A DNA stretch of 37,500 nucleotides from Penium margaritaceum (Eukaryota; Streptophyta; Zygnematophyceae; Desmidiales; Peniaceae), in assembly GCA_023375785.1 (NCBI GenBank), contig SZWC01002384.1:20836-58335 (forward strand). The letters run 5' to 3'. This document shows, piece by piece, positions 19,980 to 30,650 of the stretch; the first letter of the stretch is position 1, and the number at the start of each line of letters is the position of its first letter. The notes under the pieces were generated by a model that made no database searches, had not been told where the DNA came from, and saw nothing but the letters and a program-made list of their open reading frames with translations. The position numbers were made by a program, and so were the translations under genes.

Positions 19980-20894
19980 CTTTATGTCTCAGATGTACAG
20001 GAGTCCCTCAACTCCCTAACTAGGCCATCTGCTGCTACATTTGTGGCCCCATGCAAAAATACGTTCAGGTTTCTGCTGCAAAATATTGAGGGAATTTTAG
20101 CCAGGTGTCCCAATGCTCAATGTTCCATCCTTGCCGCTTTGACTTGCTTTGACCAACTTGCAGAACCTACAAAAATAGTTTGAAAAAATATTTTAATCAT
20201 TAAATTATTTATGTAAACTTCTCGACATCACTGGATGTTTAAGAAACTGTACCTCGGATACTATTTGCTAATCTCACTACCGGGCCATGATGTTCCATCG
20301 CCTTCATGGGTAGACAAATGAGAAAAGGAAAGATGGAGGTAATGCTACCAGAGAAGTGACTCTCAGAAGGTATCCCCGTGGGAGGCATGTTTTGCCTGGA
20401 CCATCTATAAGAACATTCAAAGCAATGCTTGCAACAAACTTCCACCAAACATGGAAAGTCGCTGCATATTCCACCTGAAAGTTCTCGTATAGTTGTGAAA
20501 TTCTCATGCCGTTGCATACACTTTGGAACCTAAGAAGGATTTCCTTATCCATTGAAAGGACGGTGTTGTGAATGGAGGTTCCCTCCTGTAGGTCACGGGA
20601 AATGGACATGTCCATGTCTCAAAGGACATCTGTGTCATAGTGAAGATGCAGGGCAGGTGCTCGGACCAGTAGCATAATGGCCAGCTTGAAATGACAGGCA
20701 TGGGCGAGCTCGAGCATTACCTAGACTCTTTCCATCAGGAGGGGCGTCAGGGCATGTGTGCTAGAGATAGGGCAATGAAGTTATGTACAAGAGGTGCTCC
20801 ACTATTAAAACATGGAGTGCAATCCCATGGCCAAAAGGTGTGAGCTGAGCTCAAGCATGGGCCCAAGCATGTGGATGCAAAGGCGGAGTAGCTG
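19980..20894. other. 900 bp without a recognised gene
   Basis: A minus frame of 103 codons (20615-20304) has ordinary composition but no motif I know. The upstream RT part of copia-4 would be expected in this stretch on the + strand and is not recognisable. Confidence 0.3.
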
Positions 20895-21520
20895 GCTTAT
20901 CCTACAATTCTATGGTCAATAGCGTCATGTATTCCATGGTGGCGACATGGCCTGACCTTGCTGTTGCTGAGGGGTACATGAGCTGCTACGTTTGTTGATC
21001 TAGGTCCATTGCATTGGAGAGTGGTCAACTGATTCATCTGCTACCTAACGGTGACAAACCAGTTGCAACTGATGTTTGTAATCTTGGGTGACTCTCTTGA
21101 CTTGGTCGGTTTTTCAGACTCTGATTAGGTAGGTATTGTTGAAAACAAAATTTCAACAGCAATGTACGTCTTTGTGCTTGGTGGCTCAGCAGTATCTTGG
21201 GCAAGTAAGAAATAAGAATGTAGGATATTGTCCATCACAGAGATTGAAAACATTGTGGTTGCAAATTGACAAAGGAGTTTTTTTTGTTGCACCCCAATAT
21301 CGGTTGTAGAAAGATATTGGGGTGCTCTGGAAGTCGCCAACAACGCTAAACATTGACAACATGAGCAAGGTGAGCCTGACCAAGAACCCTGTGCTACACC
21401 GAGGGATGAAGCATGTTGAGATCCCGCAGTACTGAGCACAAGACCTTGTCGTAAAGGGTAAGGTTGTCAGTGTGTGCTACACTACAAAGCACATGCTTCC
21501 TGATACCATGACGTATACAC
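20895..21520 (+). pseudogene. Copia-4 RT end and RNase H remnant
   Basis: Reading + with frame changes: YNSMVNSVMYSMVATWPDLA (about 20900), the copia segment before RNase H; DLVGFSDSD then a TAG at the Trp (about 21090-21125); YVFVLGGSAVSWASKK (about 21163-21210); and NIDNMSKVSLTKNPVLH with KHVEI (about 21352-21420). These are the consecutive conserved blocks of copia RNase H, including the Asp of SDSD and of DN. At least one TAA and one TAG interrupt. It removes RNA from RNA-DNA hybrids in live elements; this copy is broken. Confidence 0.82.
21289..21325. repeat. Perfect 13-bp inverted repeat, 11-nt loop
   Basis: GCACCCCAATATC and GATATTGGGGTGC flank an 11-nt loop inside the copia-4 RNase H relic. 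It is not expected from RNase H coding sequence. Confidence 0.85.
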
Positions 21521-21618
21521 AACCCAAAGTTGGTGATTATGCTAGCTACATGGGGCTTGAGATCTTCCAATGCCCTTAAGCCATGAATCAAAAACAAGAA
21601 TCCAGCATGAGTTTTTCT

Positions 21619-21840
21619 CAAGGGGTATAATGTTAGGGATGTGCTCCCCACCATGGTCGCCGTGACCCAAAGAAGGGCTACCAAAAATTCATTCCAAAGT
21701 GGCTTAAAAGGTTGAGGGATTTACCCGTAGAGGCGGGTGGGAATAAATTTCTGAATACTCAATCAATTCAAGAAACTCAAAGCTCAAAGTTGCACAAGAA
21801 AACTCATGTGGTCCAGTTTTGCAATAACATAAGATGATCT
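21619..21840 (+). repeat. Probable polypurine tract and 3' LTR start of copia-4
   Basis: AAGGGGTATAA is followed at 21631 by TGTTAGGGATG, the usual form of a polypurine tract abutting a copia LTR. It lies about 110 bp beyond the end of RNase H similarity, as expected. The far edge of the LTR is not visible because the minus-strand copia-3 relic begins by about 21850. Confidence 0.45.
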
Positions 21841-21849
21841 TCTACTTTC

Positions 21850-22640
21850 TACTGGTCAAACCAGGAACATCACAAACGGCATTCGTGGCAAGGGGCACTT
21901 TTTGGCAATATCCTCCGTGCACATACCATGCCGGATGTCCTTATGCTCAATCCTGGTCATATTCTTCTACACTTTTAAGCCCTTTGCAGCTTTTCATCCC
22001 AATTCCTGCAATGCTGATGGCATGCCCGACCTTTGGCTGTACTTCTGTCAAGCAGTCCTTGAGCATGTGCTTTGTGGTAAAATGCTGGAGCATGACCTGT
22101 CATTTTCTACCATGTCACATGCATAGTGGTAGCACAAGTCGATGTGTTTTGTCCTCTTTTATTATGTTGGGTTGTTTATCAATTAGATGGAGCCGTGTTT
22201 TCCTCTTGCACCACCATAGGCTCTTGCTGCAACACGCCCAGCTCTCCCTGCAATGTGTGGAGCAAAACCGCCTCCTTGACCACCTAGGCCACCTTGATGT
22301 CATCTGCTTCCACTTTGAAGGTGGAAACACAGCCCTACTTTCTGCTGCAACACGTGACCTCTGCACCTGCAAGGAAGAACACGTAGCTAAACGTGGACTT
22401 ACTCTCATGTACATTTCCATCATAGTTTGAAATGGTGGAGCACACCAGACACAATGAGACAGTCCTTTCTTTGCCATTATACGTCAAGCACGCACGCTGT
22501 GTTGCATTCAAGTTCCAGAGAATTTGCTTCATCACCTTCCATTTCAGTGGCCTAAGATTTGTCACGTGCCTGCCCACTTCACTCACCATGAAGGATAGGT
22601 CGAGCTGAGTCGCAAACCTGGCGTACGTGAGGCTACCAAC
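21850..22640 (-). pseudogene. Copia-3 RNase H remnant
   Basis: Minus-strand reading from 22700 downward: EEPYQSAVGSLTYARFATQL, LKWKVMKQILWNLNAT, SKSTFSYVFFLAGAEVTCCS, then after frameshifts VKEAVLLHTLQGELGVLQQE, HNKRGQNTS and PLPRMPFVMFL near 21850. These match the copia RNase H blocks in order, ending at the usual Leu-Pro-Arg-x-x-Phe tail. A 198-codon + frame over the same DNA is its antisense shadow. Multiple stops are present. Confidence 0.82.
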
Positions 22641-23485
22641 CGCTGATTGGTAGGGCTCCTCCACCATATCCTCCTTCTTGTCTTTTGTTTCTGGTGCCAT
22701 TGCCGCTCACAACATGTGGAGAGAGGACCACCCACTGGTTTACATTCCTCCATGGCGTACCGCTTCCATATATCGGCCACATATTTGGCCTGCCCCAATT
22801 CAAGAGTTTCAATTTCTGGTTTCACGTGGTGCTCACCCCGAGGTAGTTTTCCAGCTCTTCCATGTCAGTCAACTGAAATCTGCTGCTTAGATAATCCTTG
22901 AGCTCCTGCCATACCTCTAGATCTGATGAACACATGATGGGATCGTTAACGTTGAGCACATCTATCTAATAATGTCCTTTGTTCACTGTGGTCTGATTAA
23001 CAGTGCTTGAAGTCAAGCTACGCCACGTAGGTGTCCATCTGGTGGTACGAGCACCTCGACACCTACTACAGCTTGTTCCAGGAATTTGATGACTTTCATC
23101 CCTTGCCCTCCAGCACGCCCACCCTCTCTAGCACCTCAAGGTGAATCTCCTTGTATATGATACTGTTGAGGAAGGTTAGTTTGACATCCATTTGGGGGAA
23201 TTCCATGTCCTGTGAGCCTAAAAGCACAAAATTGTCCAGATGCTTGTGATCTTGGCGACTGGGGTGAATGTCTCATCATAGTACTCTCCTTTCTGCTACA
23301 CATACCCCTTTACCACCAGACGCATCTTATAATCACCCACTTTTCTGTCTTTTTTTGGCTTCACCTAAAACACCTACTTGGAGCTGATCAGCTTCACATC
23401 TTTTGGCCGGCTAACCAGATCCAAAAGAAAAGCATTTTTTTGCATCAGGCCAAACAAGTGCCTCTTCCACGGTTGTTGACTCCTT
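22641..23485 (-). pseudogene. Copia-3 reverse transcriptase remnant
   Basis: From the upstream end (minus strand): KKDRKVGDYKMRLVVKGYV, EYYDETFTPVAKITSIWTIL, then QMDVKLTFLNSIIYKEIHLE (about 23215-23130), and finally LGQAKYVADIWKRYAMEECK with PVGGPLST near 22800. The first catalytic Asp (QMDV) is kept; the YxDD block cannot be followed. Three stops near the start of the domain, including one at a conserved Trp, are all TAG. The usual full RT length is about 250 residues and nearly all of it is represented. Confidence 0.82.
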
Positions 23486-23830
23486 TGTGGCTGCCATCAT
23501 GAACCAGCCATGAAAACCCTGTGACCCATCCTTGCATCATACTGTTTTGCCACATTTCGCTGCCTCCGGCTGTGACGTGTCAACCTTAGCTACTCTGGTT
23601 GCCAGTGCCTCCGATAGTGCTCCAACATTGCGGCCAGTCTGCCTCTCCACTTCTAAAATGTACTCCTTCAGCCATTCAAGCATCTCACCTTTCCACTGAA
23701 GGATTTAGACAGTGGTGTTCCATCTACAATCCTTGATGAAAGTGACGAAGAACCACACGCCACTCTTCGATGAGGTTTCAATCAGCCCACACGCGTTGCT
23801 ATACATGACACGTCTTGTGCACTGATGCGT
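23486..23830 (-). pseudogene. Copia-3 integrase remnant
   Basis: The minus reading SNACGLIETSSKSGVWFFVT continues FIKD, then GEMLEWLKEYILEVERQTGR, matching the copia integrase core start (His-Ser-Asp-x-x-Gly-Pro; Tyr-Phe-Val-Thr-Phe-Ile-Asp-Asp; Phe-Lys-x-x-x-x-x-x-Glu-x-Gln-Thr-Gly). The first catalytic Asp is Asn here. The second half of the core (Asp-Asn-Gly-Gly-Glu and the Glu helix) is absent, so part was deleted between integrase and RT. Confidence 0.75.
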
Positions 23831-24330
23831 GAGTTGCTACGTTTGCTTCACCAGTGATTTCAAGTCTGCAAACCATACTGAGCTTGGCCAAATCCTTCAC
23901 AAGTATGGGCCATGAGTGCTCCAGCTGCTGATGCCACAGATGCAGAACATCTCCCCCACTTTGGCCATGTTGATGGTGCACTGTTGCAAATCTGGCAACT
24001 CTGCTGCTGTAGAAAGGAATTTTTCCTCCAGGATGTTGAGAACACACTCGTGCTTTGCATCTAGCATGACCTCACCACCGTCATCCATCAGCATGACTGC
24101 ACCTTTTTCACAGAGGGACACCTCATAACCCTTGTTTGCCAAGCGGCTCAAAATCAAAATGTCAGGCAGCCCGGAGAAATGTTGCACCTTTTGAAGAAAA
24201 TGGTGGAGCCTTTGGCCGGCAATCACCACCTCCATGTCTAAATCACATTGGCAGGCCGATGGTTTGACCTTGTCGTTGGCTGCCACCATGGACCTGGAAG
24301 ACTTGGTGTAGTTGATGAACCTACCTTCTC
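23831..24330 (-). pseudogene. Copia-3 protease end and pre-integrase zinc segment
   Basis: The 130-codon minus frame (24289-23897) holds MVAANDKVKP, LPDILILSRLANKGYEVSL and GGEVMLDAKHECV, matching the protease tail and linker of plant copia elements. An overlapping frame gives LWHQQLEHSWPILVKDLAK, the GAG-pre-integrase block with its His pair partly kept (His...His). The protease catalytic Asp-Ser-Gly segment is not visible. Confidence 0.78.
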
Positions 24331-24690
24331 GACTTAGGTATGCTCCTTCATGTTTATGTCAAGGCATTACTGGTTGGCCTTCTTGGGATGTTAATGTTCT
24401 TCTTCTTTTAAAAAGAATGTTCTTGCCCTTGGTATTTTTCCCACTGGAATGTGCCTCCTGCAAGAAATCTTTGGCCCAACGGCCACCCTTTCCACAAATT
24501 TGGCACGTACCCTTTTTGAGAAACGTGTGTGTGCCAAAAGTATGGAAACCAACCTTCAAAGATGTTCTTCTTGCTGTTGCCCTTGCCACCTCGCTTGCCA
24601 CTGCTGCTTTCACCTCGCATTCTAGTGATAGGTGTCATTATTTTGGAGATGATGGTGAGGAAGCAACAAGGAAGTTGCAGGAAGCTTTAA
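24331..24690 (-). pseudogene. Copia-3 gag end with broken zinc knuckle
   Basis: The minus reading CQICGKGGRWAKDF (about 24515-24475) is a CCHC RNA-binding knuckle in which the His is Arg and the last Cys is Phe. Just upstream lies a basic Ser/Gly/Lys stretch (GESSSGKRGGKGNSKKN). Only the last part of gag is left; most of the capsid-coding DNA, normally 600-800 bp, is missing before the primer-site-like sequence near 24790. Confidence 0.65.
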
Positions 24691-24786
24691 TCAGTTTGAC
24701 GTCAGATGTGCAACGGAGCATGAGTGAGGGAACACTGAAGGAAGGCTGATTGCTGGGCGTCTTAGGAACTGATGAGCGATTTCAAA

Positions 24787-25560
24787 AACTTGATACATTG
24801 AATTGATGAAAGAAGACCTGACCGATGATGAAGCAAGGGAGCTGATTGAGCAAGCGTGCTGATAAATTGAGTGAAGAAATGATGATGATTGATAGAGGAG
24901 ATCGATAATCAGAGAGAGAGGAGAGAGAGAGATGAGATGGAGTGGCAAGTTAATTAGAATGAAGCGAGGCAAAACAGTAGAGAAATTACAAGAGCCTAAG
25001 TACTAGCACCTAGATTTTTTAATTCTAGGTACAGCCTGCTATGATGAACGGAAGGATATGTGTAGCCGTAGCTGTTGTGCTGTTGCTTCTGCTGGTGGTG
25101 ATGCCACGTGCGGGAACCACAGGTTGAGCCACACGACAGGGTGCTCCCAGATCTTCGTGTTGTCCACAGTCGTTGAGTTTTGTGAATTGTGCACGGGGGG
25201 TGTGATGGACTGGAGCTTGTGCCAATGGTTTGAGCAGTGCTGCACAGCCTCTCTCTCTATTGCAGGGATCCGGCAGCAGTATGGAGTGCTCCGAGACTTT
25301 GGCTTATGCCGTGGGGGGCTGGACTTGTCTCTGGGTGCAGTCTCTTCCACCCCGCCACCACGGCCGTGGCCCCTTGGCCCTCTTGTCTTGTCTGGTCTGT
25401 TTTACACCGATCCCTTGGAGGGAGAGGAGATTCTCCAGACCCTTTATTGCTTCTTCTCTTTTTTCTTCCATTTATTCTTCCACCTTATTGTGCCGTGGGT
25501 GGTGGCGTGACATTACCACGTGCATGTGCAGGTCCGTGGAGGCATTTTCTCCCATTTTCT
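24787..25560 (-). repeat. Probable 5' LTR of copia-3, with degenerate primer site
   Basis: AACTTGATACATTG near 24787-24800 resembles a decayed reverse complement of the Met-tRNA primer site. Beyond it, 25020-25400 shares patches with the LTRs of element B (minus-strand translations share PP-x-x-KP-x-S and Ala-rich...RLRLH/QLRLH patches in the same order). A pyrimidine-rich (minus) leader with a GA-repeat (24911-24936 on +) lies between. The outer edge is not resolved. Frames of 113-150 codons on + at 25058-25602 are not supported as genes. Confidence 0.4.
24911..24936. repeat. (GA)n microsatellite
   Basis: An interrupted AG/GA dinucleotide run, purine-rich on the + strand. Confidence 0.8.
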
Positions 25561-26890
25561 CCCATGAATGATGTTTTACCTAGAAAAAAAAAAGGCTTTT
25601 GAGGTTCTCCCCTGGTCCGTTTCCGGAACGTGCACTTGTGATTGGTGCAGCTTCACTTGAGCGATGCTGCACTGATCACAAGCTCGTGCCTCCACAAGCT
25701 AAAAAAGGAGGCATGAGCGGGAACTCAAGATGAACCTGGGTTGTGGGAGAGCCCAGGCAACAGCGAACTGTGTCCGTTGATTCTTGTATGTATATCTGAA
25801 AGCCCTCCTCAAGGTCACACGGCAAGAAGTTGGCATGAAGCTTGGGCTCAGGTTGAGTGTTGTTGCAAGAGAGGCTGGGATCAGTTCTGGTGGATGGAGC
25901 TGATGTGGAGGTGTGAATCAGGCTTCCTTGTTGAGAGGAGAGGAAGGCTTCATGGGCTGACGAAAGGCAGGAAGGGGAAGGCTATGCTGCCATTCCTCAT
26001 GAGAGAGCTGTGAGAGGACAGGAAGATCATTGTGGAAGTGAGACTGTTGGGTTTGTCAGCGTCCATTGTCACAAAAGTATTCAAGGCTCACACGACACAA
26101 CCAGGTTTATCCCGTTCCCCACTCCTATCACCAGCTACCCCTCTTGTCTCTGAGATCCAGATGTCGGAATCACCAATCTACCCCTCTCCTGTGGCGTTTC
26201 ACCTCCCTCGTGTAGCAATGCAAATGGCTCTGACGGCAAATCCAGCCAAGCCTCTCCTTTCCAGTGGCAGTCCCCGACCTTCACACACGAACCTCGCTAA
26301 CGGCCCATGCATGAAGAACAACGTGCAGCGGACCCCGCCGACATCACCATTGTGCCTCGGGCCCAGAACTGGCAAATTGATTCTAATTTTGACTCCAGGA
26401 TTTTATCAATTTTGCACTCAAATTGTGATTTCTTTGTGATTCTTTAAGCAGGAGGGGATGGACGCAAATTAGCCGGAAATCACTTCTGGGTCCGTATTTT
26501 TCGCAAAAAAACTCTCTTTGAAAATGGACGGGTGTCCATCCCTGTTTTACGGACGGCTATTGACACTCGATAGCCATCCACAGAAATCTTTCACCCCGTG
26601 TCGTGCCAAACGAGTCGATCGCTCTCTAGCGGTTTGGGCAAAAAAAAGTCAAAAGCGGCGGGAATGCTTTGATTCTTCAAATAGTTTGACAGATTGGGTT
26701 TGGCACAGTCACAAAAGACTGCGAGCTTTTGCTAACCTGTTTTTCATGCTGCATCCCGTCAACCCATGAAAGAACCATACCCCCTTGGTCCCCTATACCC
26801 ACCAACGCGTCTCCACCCAAGCTCCCCAAGATGGCAGAACCGCTCAAAAACATGGCAACACCCTGAGACGTATCCAACGTGCATGTCAAG
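25561..26890. other. 1.3 kb without a recognised gene
   Basis: Frames of 135 codons (26032-26439, +) and 90 codons (25741-26013, +) show no motif and no neighbouring support. GGATGGAC and GTCCATCC words near 26455 and 26535 form a weak inverted pair. Nothing else is evident. Confidence 0.25.
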
Positions 26891-27300
26891 TTGCAAACGG
26901 ACTCCACACCCAACAGCTGCAGCAGCAGCATCACAGCGGTTGCAGCTGCAACTATCCCACTGCACGCCCTAGGACTAGCTTAGCTTAGCTCTAGATAGTA
27001 GTATTCAAGGTGTAGCTGCTGTGTGTGTTTTTGGCCTCTTTCATCAATTCCTCAAATAATCATTTCAATCATCTCTTCCACTCCACCTTTCGTTTCTGCC
27101 TTACGTCCTTTTTCCTTATCCTTTTTTTCTGGTCGACCTAGTGGCCTTCATTGCTTGCTACCCTCCCGCTCTTTGCACCATTTTGTCTCCATGCTCTGCT
27201 CTGTCTTCCCCTCCGCTTTCTTACAGGCGGCTTTCCTTATGGACCGCTTGATCTTGCTCTGATAACCTTGTCCGCTTTCCATCCGCTTCCTCCATTCCTA
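26891..27300 (+). repeat. Possible + strand LTR fragment related to element B
   Basis: GCAGCAGCATCACAGCGGTTGC (about 26920) with GCACGCCCTAGGACTAGCTTAGC downstream parallels, on the opposite strand, the element B LTR around 5345-5430 (GCAGCAG...CGGCTGC...CCTAAGCTAAG). A long pyrimidine-rich tail follows, as in element B. Edges and partner are not seen. Confidence 0.3.
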
Positions 27301-27352
27301 TCTCACGTTTCCGAGTGATAAGCACCATGTTCTATGGCTTCTACCCCAGCAG

Positions 27353-28480
27353 TCACTGGTGCTCCGATAAAAGCACACCAGTGACAAACACATGCGGGAC
27401 GGGAGAGGAAGGAGCAGCACGGTCTGAAGGAGCACAACGAACAACACAATACAGGTCGTCCATGACAGAGGCATGAAGCACAACAGCACGGGTGCCAGTA
27501 GCATACACTGTGGCAGTGTCTGTAGAGTGGTAAACATCAAGACCCATCCTGGTGCATGCACAAACCACAAAAACGCTAAGCTCGAGAACAATGAAAAAGA
27601 GCACGCTTTGATGGTCCATCAAAGCGTACGACCCCAACACCCTGATCAGACCCTGTGCGTACAGACCAAGCAGATGCAAGAAGATCATGGAAACGAATTC
27701 AGCTTGATGATAGGTCATGTGATGAGTAGCAGCATAGTCAATTATCCAGATAGCACTCGTCTCACAACCTGTTGTTGTCGTCGAGCAACGCGCCATGGAG
27801 CACTCAGCCGCTGCTGGACACTAAGCAGAGGGCTCCGAACAACAACGGACAGCATGAGTACGAGAATCATCAGTCCAAGCAGTGCTGTTAGGCCCAGTAT
27901 CATCCAGGTGGGGATCGAAAGTCTGGTACTGGCTGCGGAAAGGCGGCCAGACTTCCTTCCACGCCTGAAACAGCACCTCCCAGCAATCAAAGCTCGTCTC
28001 ACACACGTAACGAGGTGGGAGAGTGTCGAAGTCCTTTGGTCGCCGCTCCGTGGAAAGGGCGACCTCAGGCTCTGGGGAAGGTGAGCGCGATATGGGGAGG
28101 CCTCTGTCGAGACAGAGGAACCCAAGGGAGAAACCTGTCGGCCGTTTTGAGGAGTGTCAGCGCACCAGTGTGAAAGATGGTGAGCCTAGCCGCAACTTGC
28201 AAAGGCGCTCCTCAAGCACACGGATCTCCTGTGCTTATGTGTCAGTAGCAGTCCTCAGAGTCCTCCTGCTCATCCTCAGAGTCCTCCTGCTTTGGGGACT
28301 TGAGACACGGGAGGTGGACTGCCGGCCCGGTGGTGCGCCTCCATTGGCTCCACGTGTCGACTGCTCGCAGACCCCTGAGCATGGCCGGAGAAGCTCTTGG
28401 ATCTCCTGAAGTGCGTCACTCTGCAAGCACTGCTGTTGTCTCATCTCGTCCGCCGGAGGTCTATGATCGCCTGTGAGCAC
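27353..28480 (-). pseudogene. Copia-2 gag-protease fragment
   Basis: A 147-codon minus frame (27796-27353) contains IWIIDYAATHHMTYHQAEF. This is the copia protease active-site block, normally Trp-Ile-Ile-Asp-Ser-Gly-Ala-Thr-x-His-Met; the catalytic Asp is kept but Ser-Gly is Tyr-Ala, which should inactivate it. It continues into the linker (VLELSVFVVCACTRMGLDVY, LHASVMDDLY). Upstream on the same strand are shifted gag-like frames (PPADEMRQQQ near 28450; LEERLCKL; CETSFDCWEVLFQAWKEVW). No integrase or RT follows, so the piece is truncated at both ends. A 203-codon + frame here is its shadow. Confidence 0.68.
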
Positions 28481-28498
28481 GGGATTGTCACACCTGAC

Positions 28499-30240
28499 AT
28501 GGAGGATTCACCAAAGTCTGCCGCCCTATTACCCTTGTCACCACTGGTCTGCTGCTGCTGCTGCTGCTGCTGCTGCAGCAGCAGCAGCAGCCCTCAAACT
28601 TCGTCGAAGGTACATCTGACCCCCTGACTTCCATTCAGCAACAGCTCGCCGTCCTGACGCAGCAGCTTGCAGCACTGCAGCCACTGGCCACCAGTGCCCC
28701 ACCGCTGTTCATTCCTCCTGGGCATGCCAGCCCCGTTGTGTCCGCTACCACGCATTACCTCGCGCAGTAGCAGACTCAGCGCCAGTGGCAGACAGTGACT
28801 GCCGTCCTTGGCCCCACTTTGGACGCCGGCCGCAGGCAAAAGGACTTTGAGATGCCGCCCCCGCCGCTTCAGGCCGGCAAGCAGTTCCGGAGCTGGGGGC
28901 TCAGCTTCCGCATCTGGGCGCAGGGTGAGGGTCTGTGGGCATACTACACCCTCCCGTACGACTCCACCCAGGCCGACCAGTTGTATGACGCCGGTCGCGC
29001 TGTACGCGCCCCCATCCCCGTCGCTCCTCCGGCTTCCCGCCTGGCCCTAGAGCCTTTTCTTGGTGAATTTACCACTGGCGGCACCTCAGACCCTGCAGCC
29101 ACGTGGCACGTCCTCACTCGTCCCCATCGCCTGTCCAGCGACGTTGAGACCAGCCGTCTGCTGTGGGAGTTCAATTTCCTGCAGATGGGGGAGACCGAGA
29201 CAGTCATCGCTTACTGGCAGCGGGCTGAGGACATCCTCCATCGCCTAGGCACCTCTGCTCCACCCCCTCTGGCCGCACTCCTCACCATCAAGCGCGGTGC
29301 CACCGGCGCGTACCCGGACATCTTCGTCCACTACTCCCAGGATGTTCTCTCCACCATGGCGGCCCAGGGCACCCTCATGCCCTAGGCATACGAGCTCTTC
29401 CTCAGGATTGAGGAAGCTTACTTGGAGTCACGTCTCCAGCGCACAGAGGCCCTCGCCTCCTCTGTCGTTGCTTCCGTGGCTGTCGCTTCCCCCGCAGCAG
29501 CTACCTCCACCAGCTCCTCGTCACCGGGGAAGAAGAAGCACCGGGGCAAGAAGGGCAAGGGTCAGTAGTAGTAGCAGCAGTAGCAGTCGACTGGGTCCAA
29601 CGGTGGTGGCTCGGTCTGCCACAACTCTGGCCAGCCAGGGCACAAGTTGTACACGTGCCCGCTACCGACGGACGAGGCGTGCGTCATCGCCACCATGCGT
29701 TGCCTGCGGGAGCACCGTCTCGCCTCTGCCGCCGTAGCTGTCGCCGCCCCTGACGCCTCGACCCCACCCAGCAGCTTCACTCCTCCGACTGTGACACCGG
29801 TCCCGCAGACGCCAGCTCCACAGTAGTATCATCCGCAGTCGTCGGTGCCTCCGTTCCCTTCACCGGGGTAGTAGTCCTTCTATCCAGGCTCAGGCGCCAT
29901 CACTCCGCACTCAGTCTACACTCCCGGGCCGATCATGTGTGAGCGTCAGCTGGAGCAGTTCATTGCGCTTCAGCTCGGCCTGCCTCGTCCTCCCCCCCAA
30001 GGAAGTGCGATTTGTGTCATCTCCTGCTCGTCCCCATTGCCCTGCATGACTGAGCTTGAGCTGTGGTCGTGTCATGCTTCCTCGTCTGCCTCACCATCTT
30101 CTGTGATCTCCTCTGCCCGCCTTCCTGATGAAGTCGCGTGGCTTGACGATTGGCAATCTCAGTTTGCGCCCCCTTCCATCGCGTCTGCGTCTCTCACTTG
30201 CTACCATGTGACTGTCAATGATCTGGTGACACCGGTCTAG
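28499..30240 (+). pseudogene. Copia-1 gag
   Basis: The start is probably ATG at 28499 (MEDSPKSAALLPL), in a different frame from the body, with the CTG/CAG repeat lying across the change. The body frame carries a capsid-like segment: SWGLSFRIWAQGEGLWAYY near 28890, then VLTRPH, LLWEFNFLQMGETETVIAYW and AEDILHRLG. This follows copia gag (UBN2-type) order. A basic stretch (KKKHRGKKGKG) and zinc knuckle (CHNSGQPGHKLYTC, second Cys changed to Ser, 29617-29658) follow, then a Pro/Gln-rich linker. Ten in-frame TAG interrupt (28768, 29383, 29566, 29569, 29572, 29581, 29824, 29869, 29872, 30238), with no TGA or TAA. Confidence 0.85.
28549..28590. repeat. (CTG)9(CAG)5 self-complementary microsatellite
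   Basis: Nine CTG are followed directly by five CAG. The two halves are complementary, so either strand can fold into a triplet-repeat hairpin. It lies near the start of gag. In the upstream ATG frame it encodes Cys then Ser; in the body frame Leu then Gln. Confidence 0.95.
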
Positions 30241-30650
30241 GACCCTGCCGAGACCTGGATCATCGACTCCGGAGCCATGCATCATATGACGGCCTCTCAC
30301 GAGGCCTTTAGTATGCTTCGTTTGTTGGCAATGTATCCGGTGTCCGGACGGGCTCCGGTCAGGTGTTACCTGTCCGCGGTATCGGCGTCGTTCGTTTCCA
30401 TGGTCCTATCGGTGATGTCTTCGTGACCCATGTCCTCTTCGTTGCAGGTCTTGAGCTCAGCCTTCTGTCCGTTACTACCCTTGGCCGCATGAGCATGGAC
30501 GTTGTACACTCGCGTGGTGTTGGCACTGTGTCGTTGCGTCCGTCTGGTCTTGTCGTTCTTCACGCTACCACCCGTGGCAACCTGTGGCATGTCCCTCGTC
30601 TGTCCATCTCTCCTTGTGTCCCCTCTCGTCTGCCGCCACAGGCCATGTGT
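30241..30650 (+). pseudogene. Copia-1 protease and linker
   Basis: TWIIDSGAMHHMTASHEAF (30253-30309) is the aspartic protease active site with Asp-Ser-Gly intact; this enzyme cuts the polyprotein. The frame then shifts near 30315 and continues GVVRFHGPIGDVFVTHVLFV, GLELSLLSVTTLGRM and TRGNLWHVPRL, the second half of protease and the linker. A second shift near 30620 leads to the integrase frame. Confidence 0.85.

Noticed and set aside
21834-22430. 198-codon + frame
   Set aside because: The minus strand over the same interval reads as copia RNase H blocks in the right order, so the + frame is a shadow.
27254-27266. Primer-site-like GCTCTGATAACC
   Set aside because: It has an extra base, and no LTR edge or minus-strand element lies in the position it would require.
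27473-28084. 203-codon + frame
   Set aside because: It is antisense to the copia-2 protease and gag reading, which has a recognisable active-site block.
28499-30240. UAG reassigned to glutamine in this organism
   Set aside because: TGA stops, frameshifts and lost catalytic residues occur in the same element, other relics use TAA and TGA as well, and some TAG stand for Trp. Decay by C-to-T change explains the pattern more simply.
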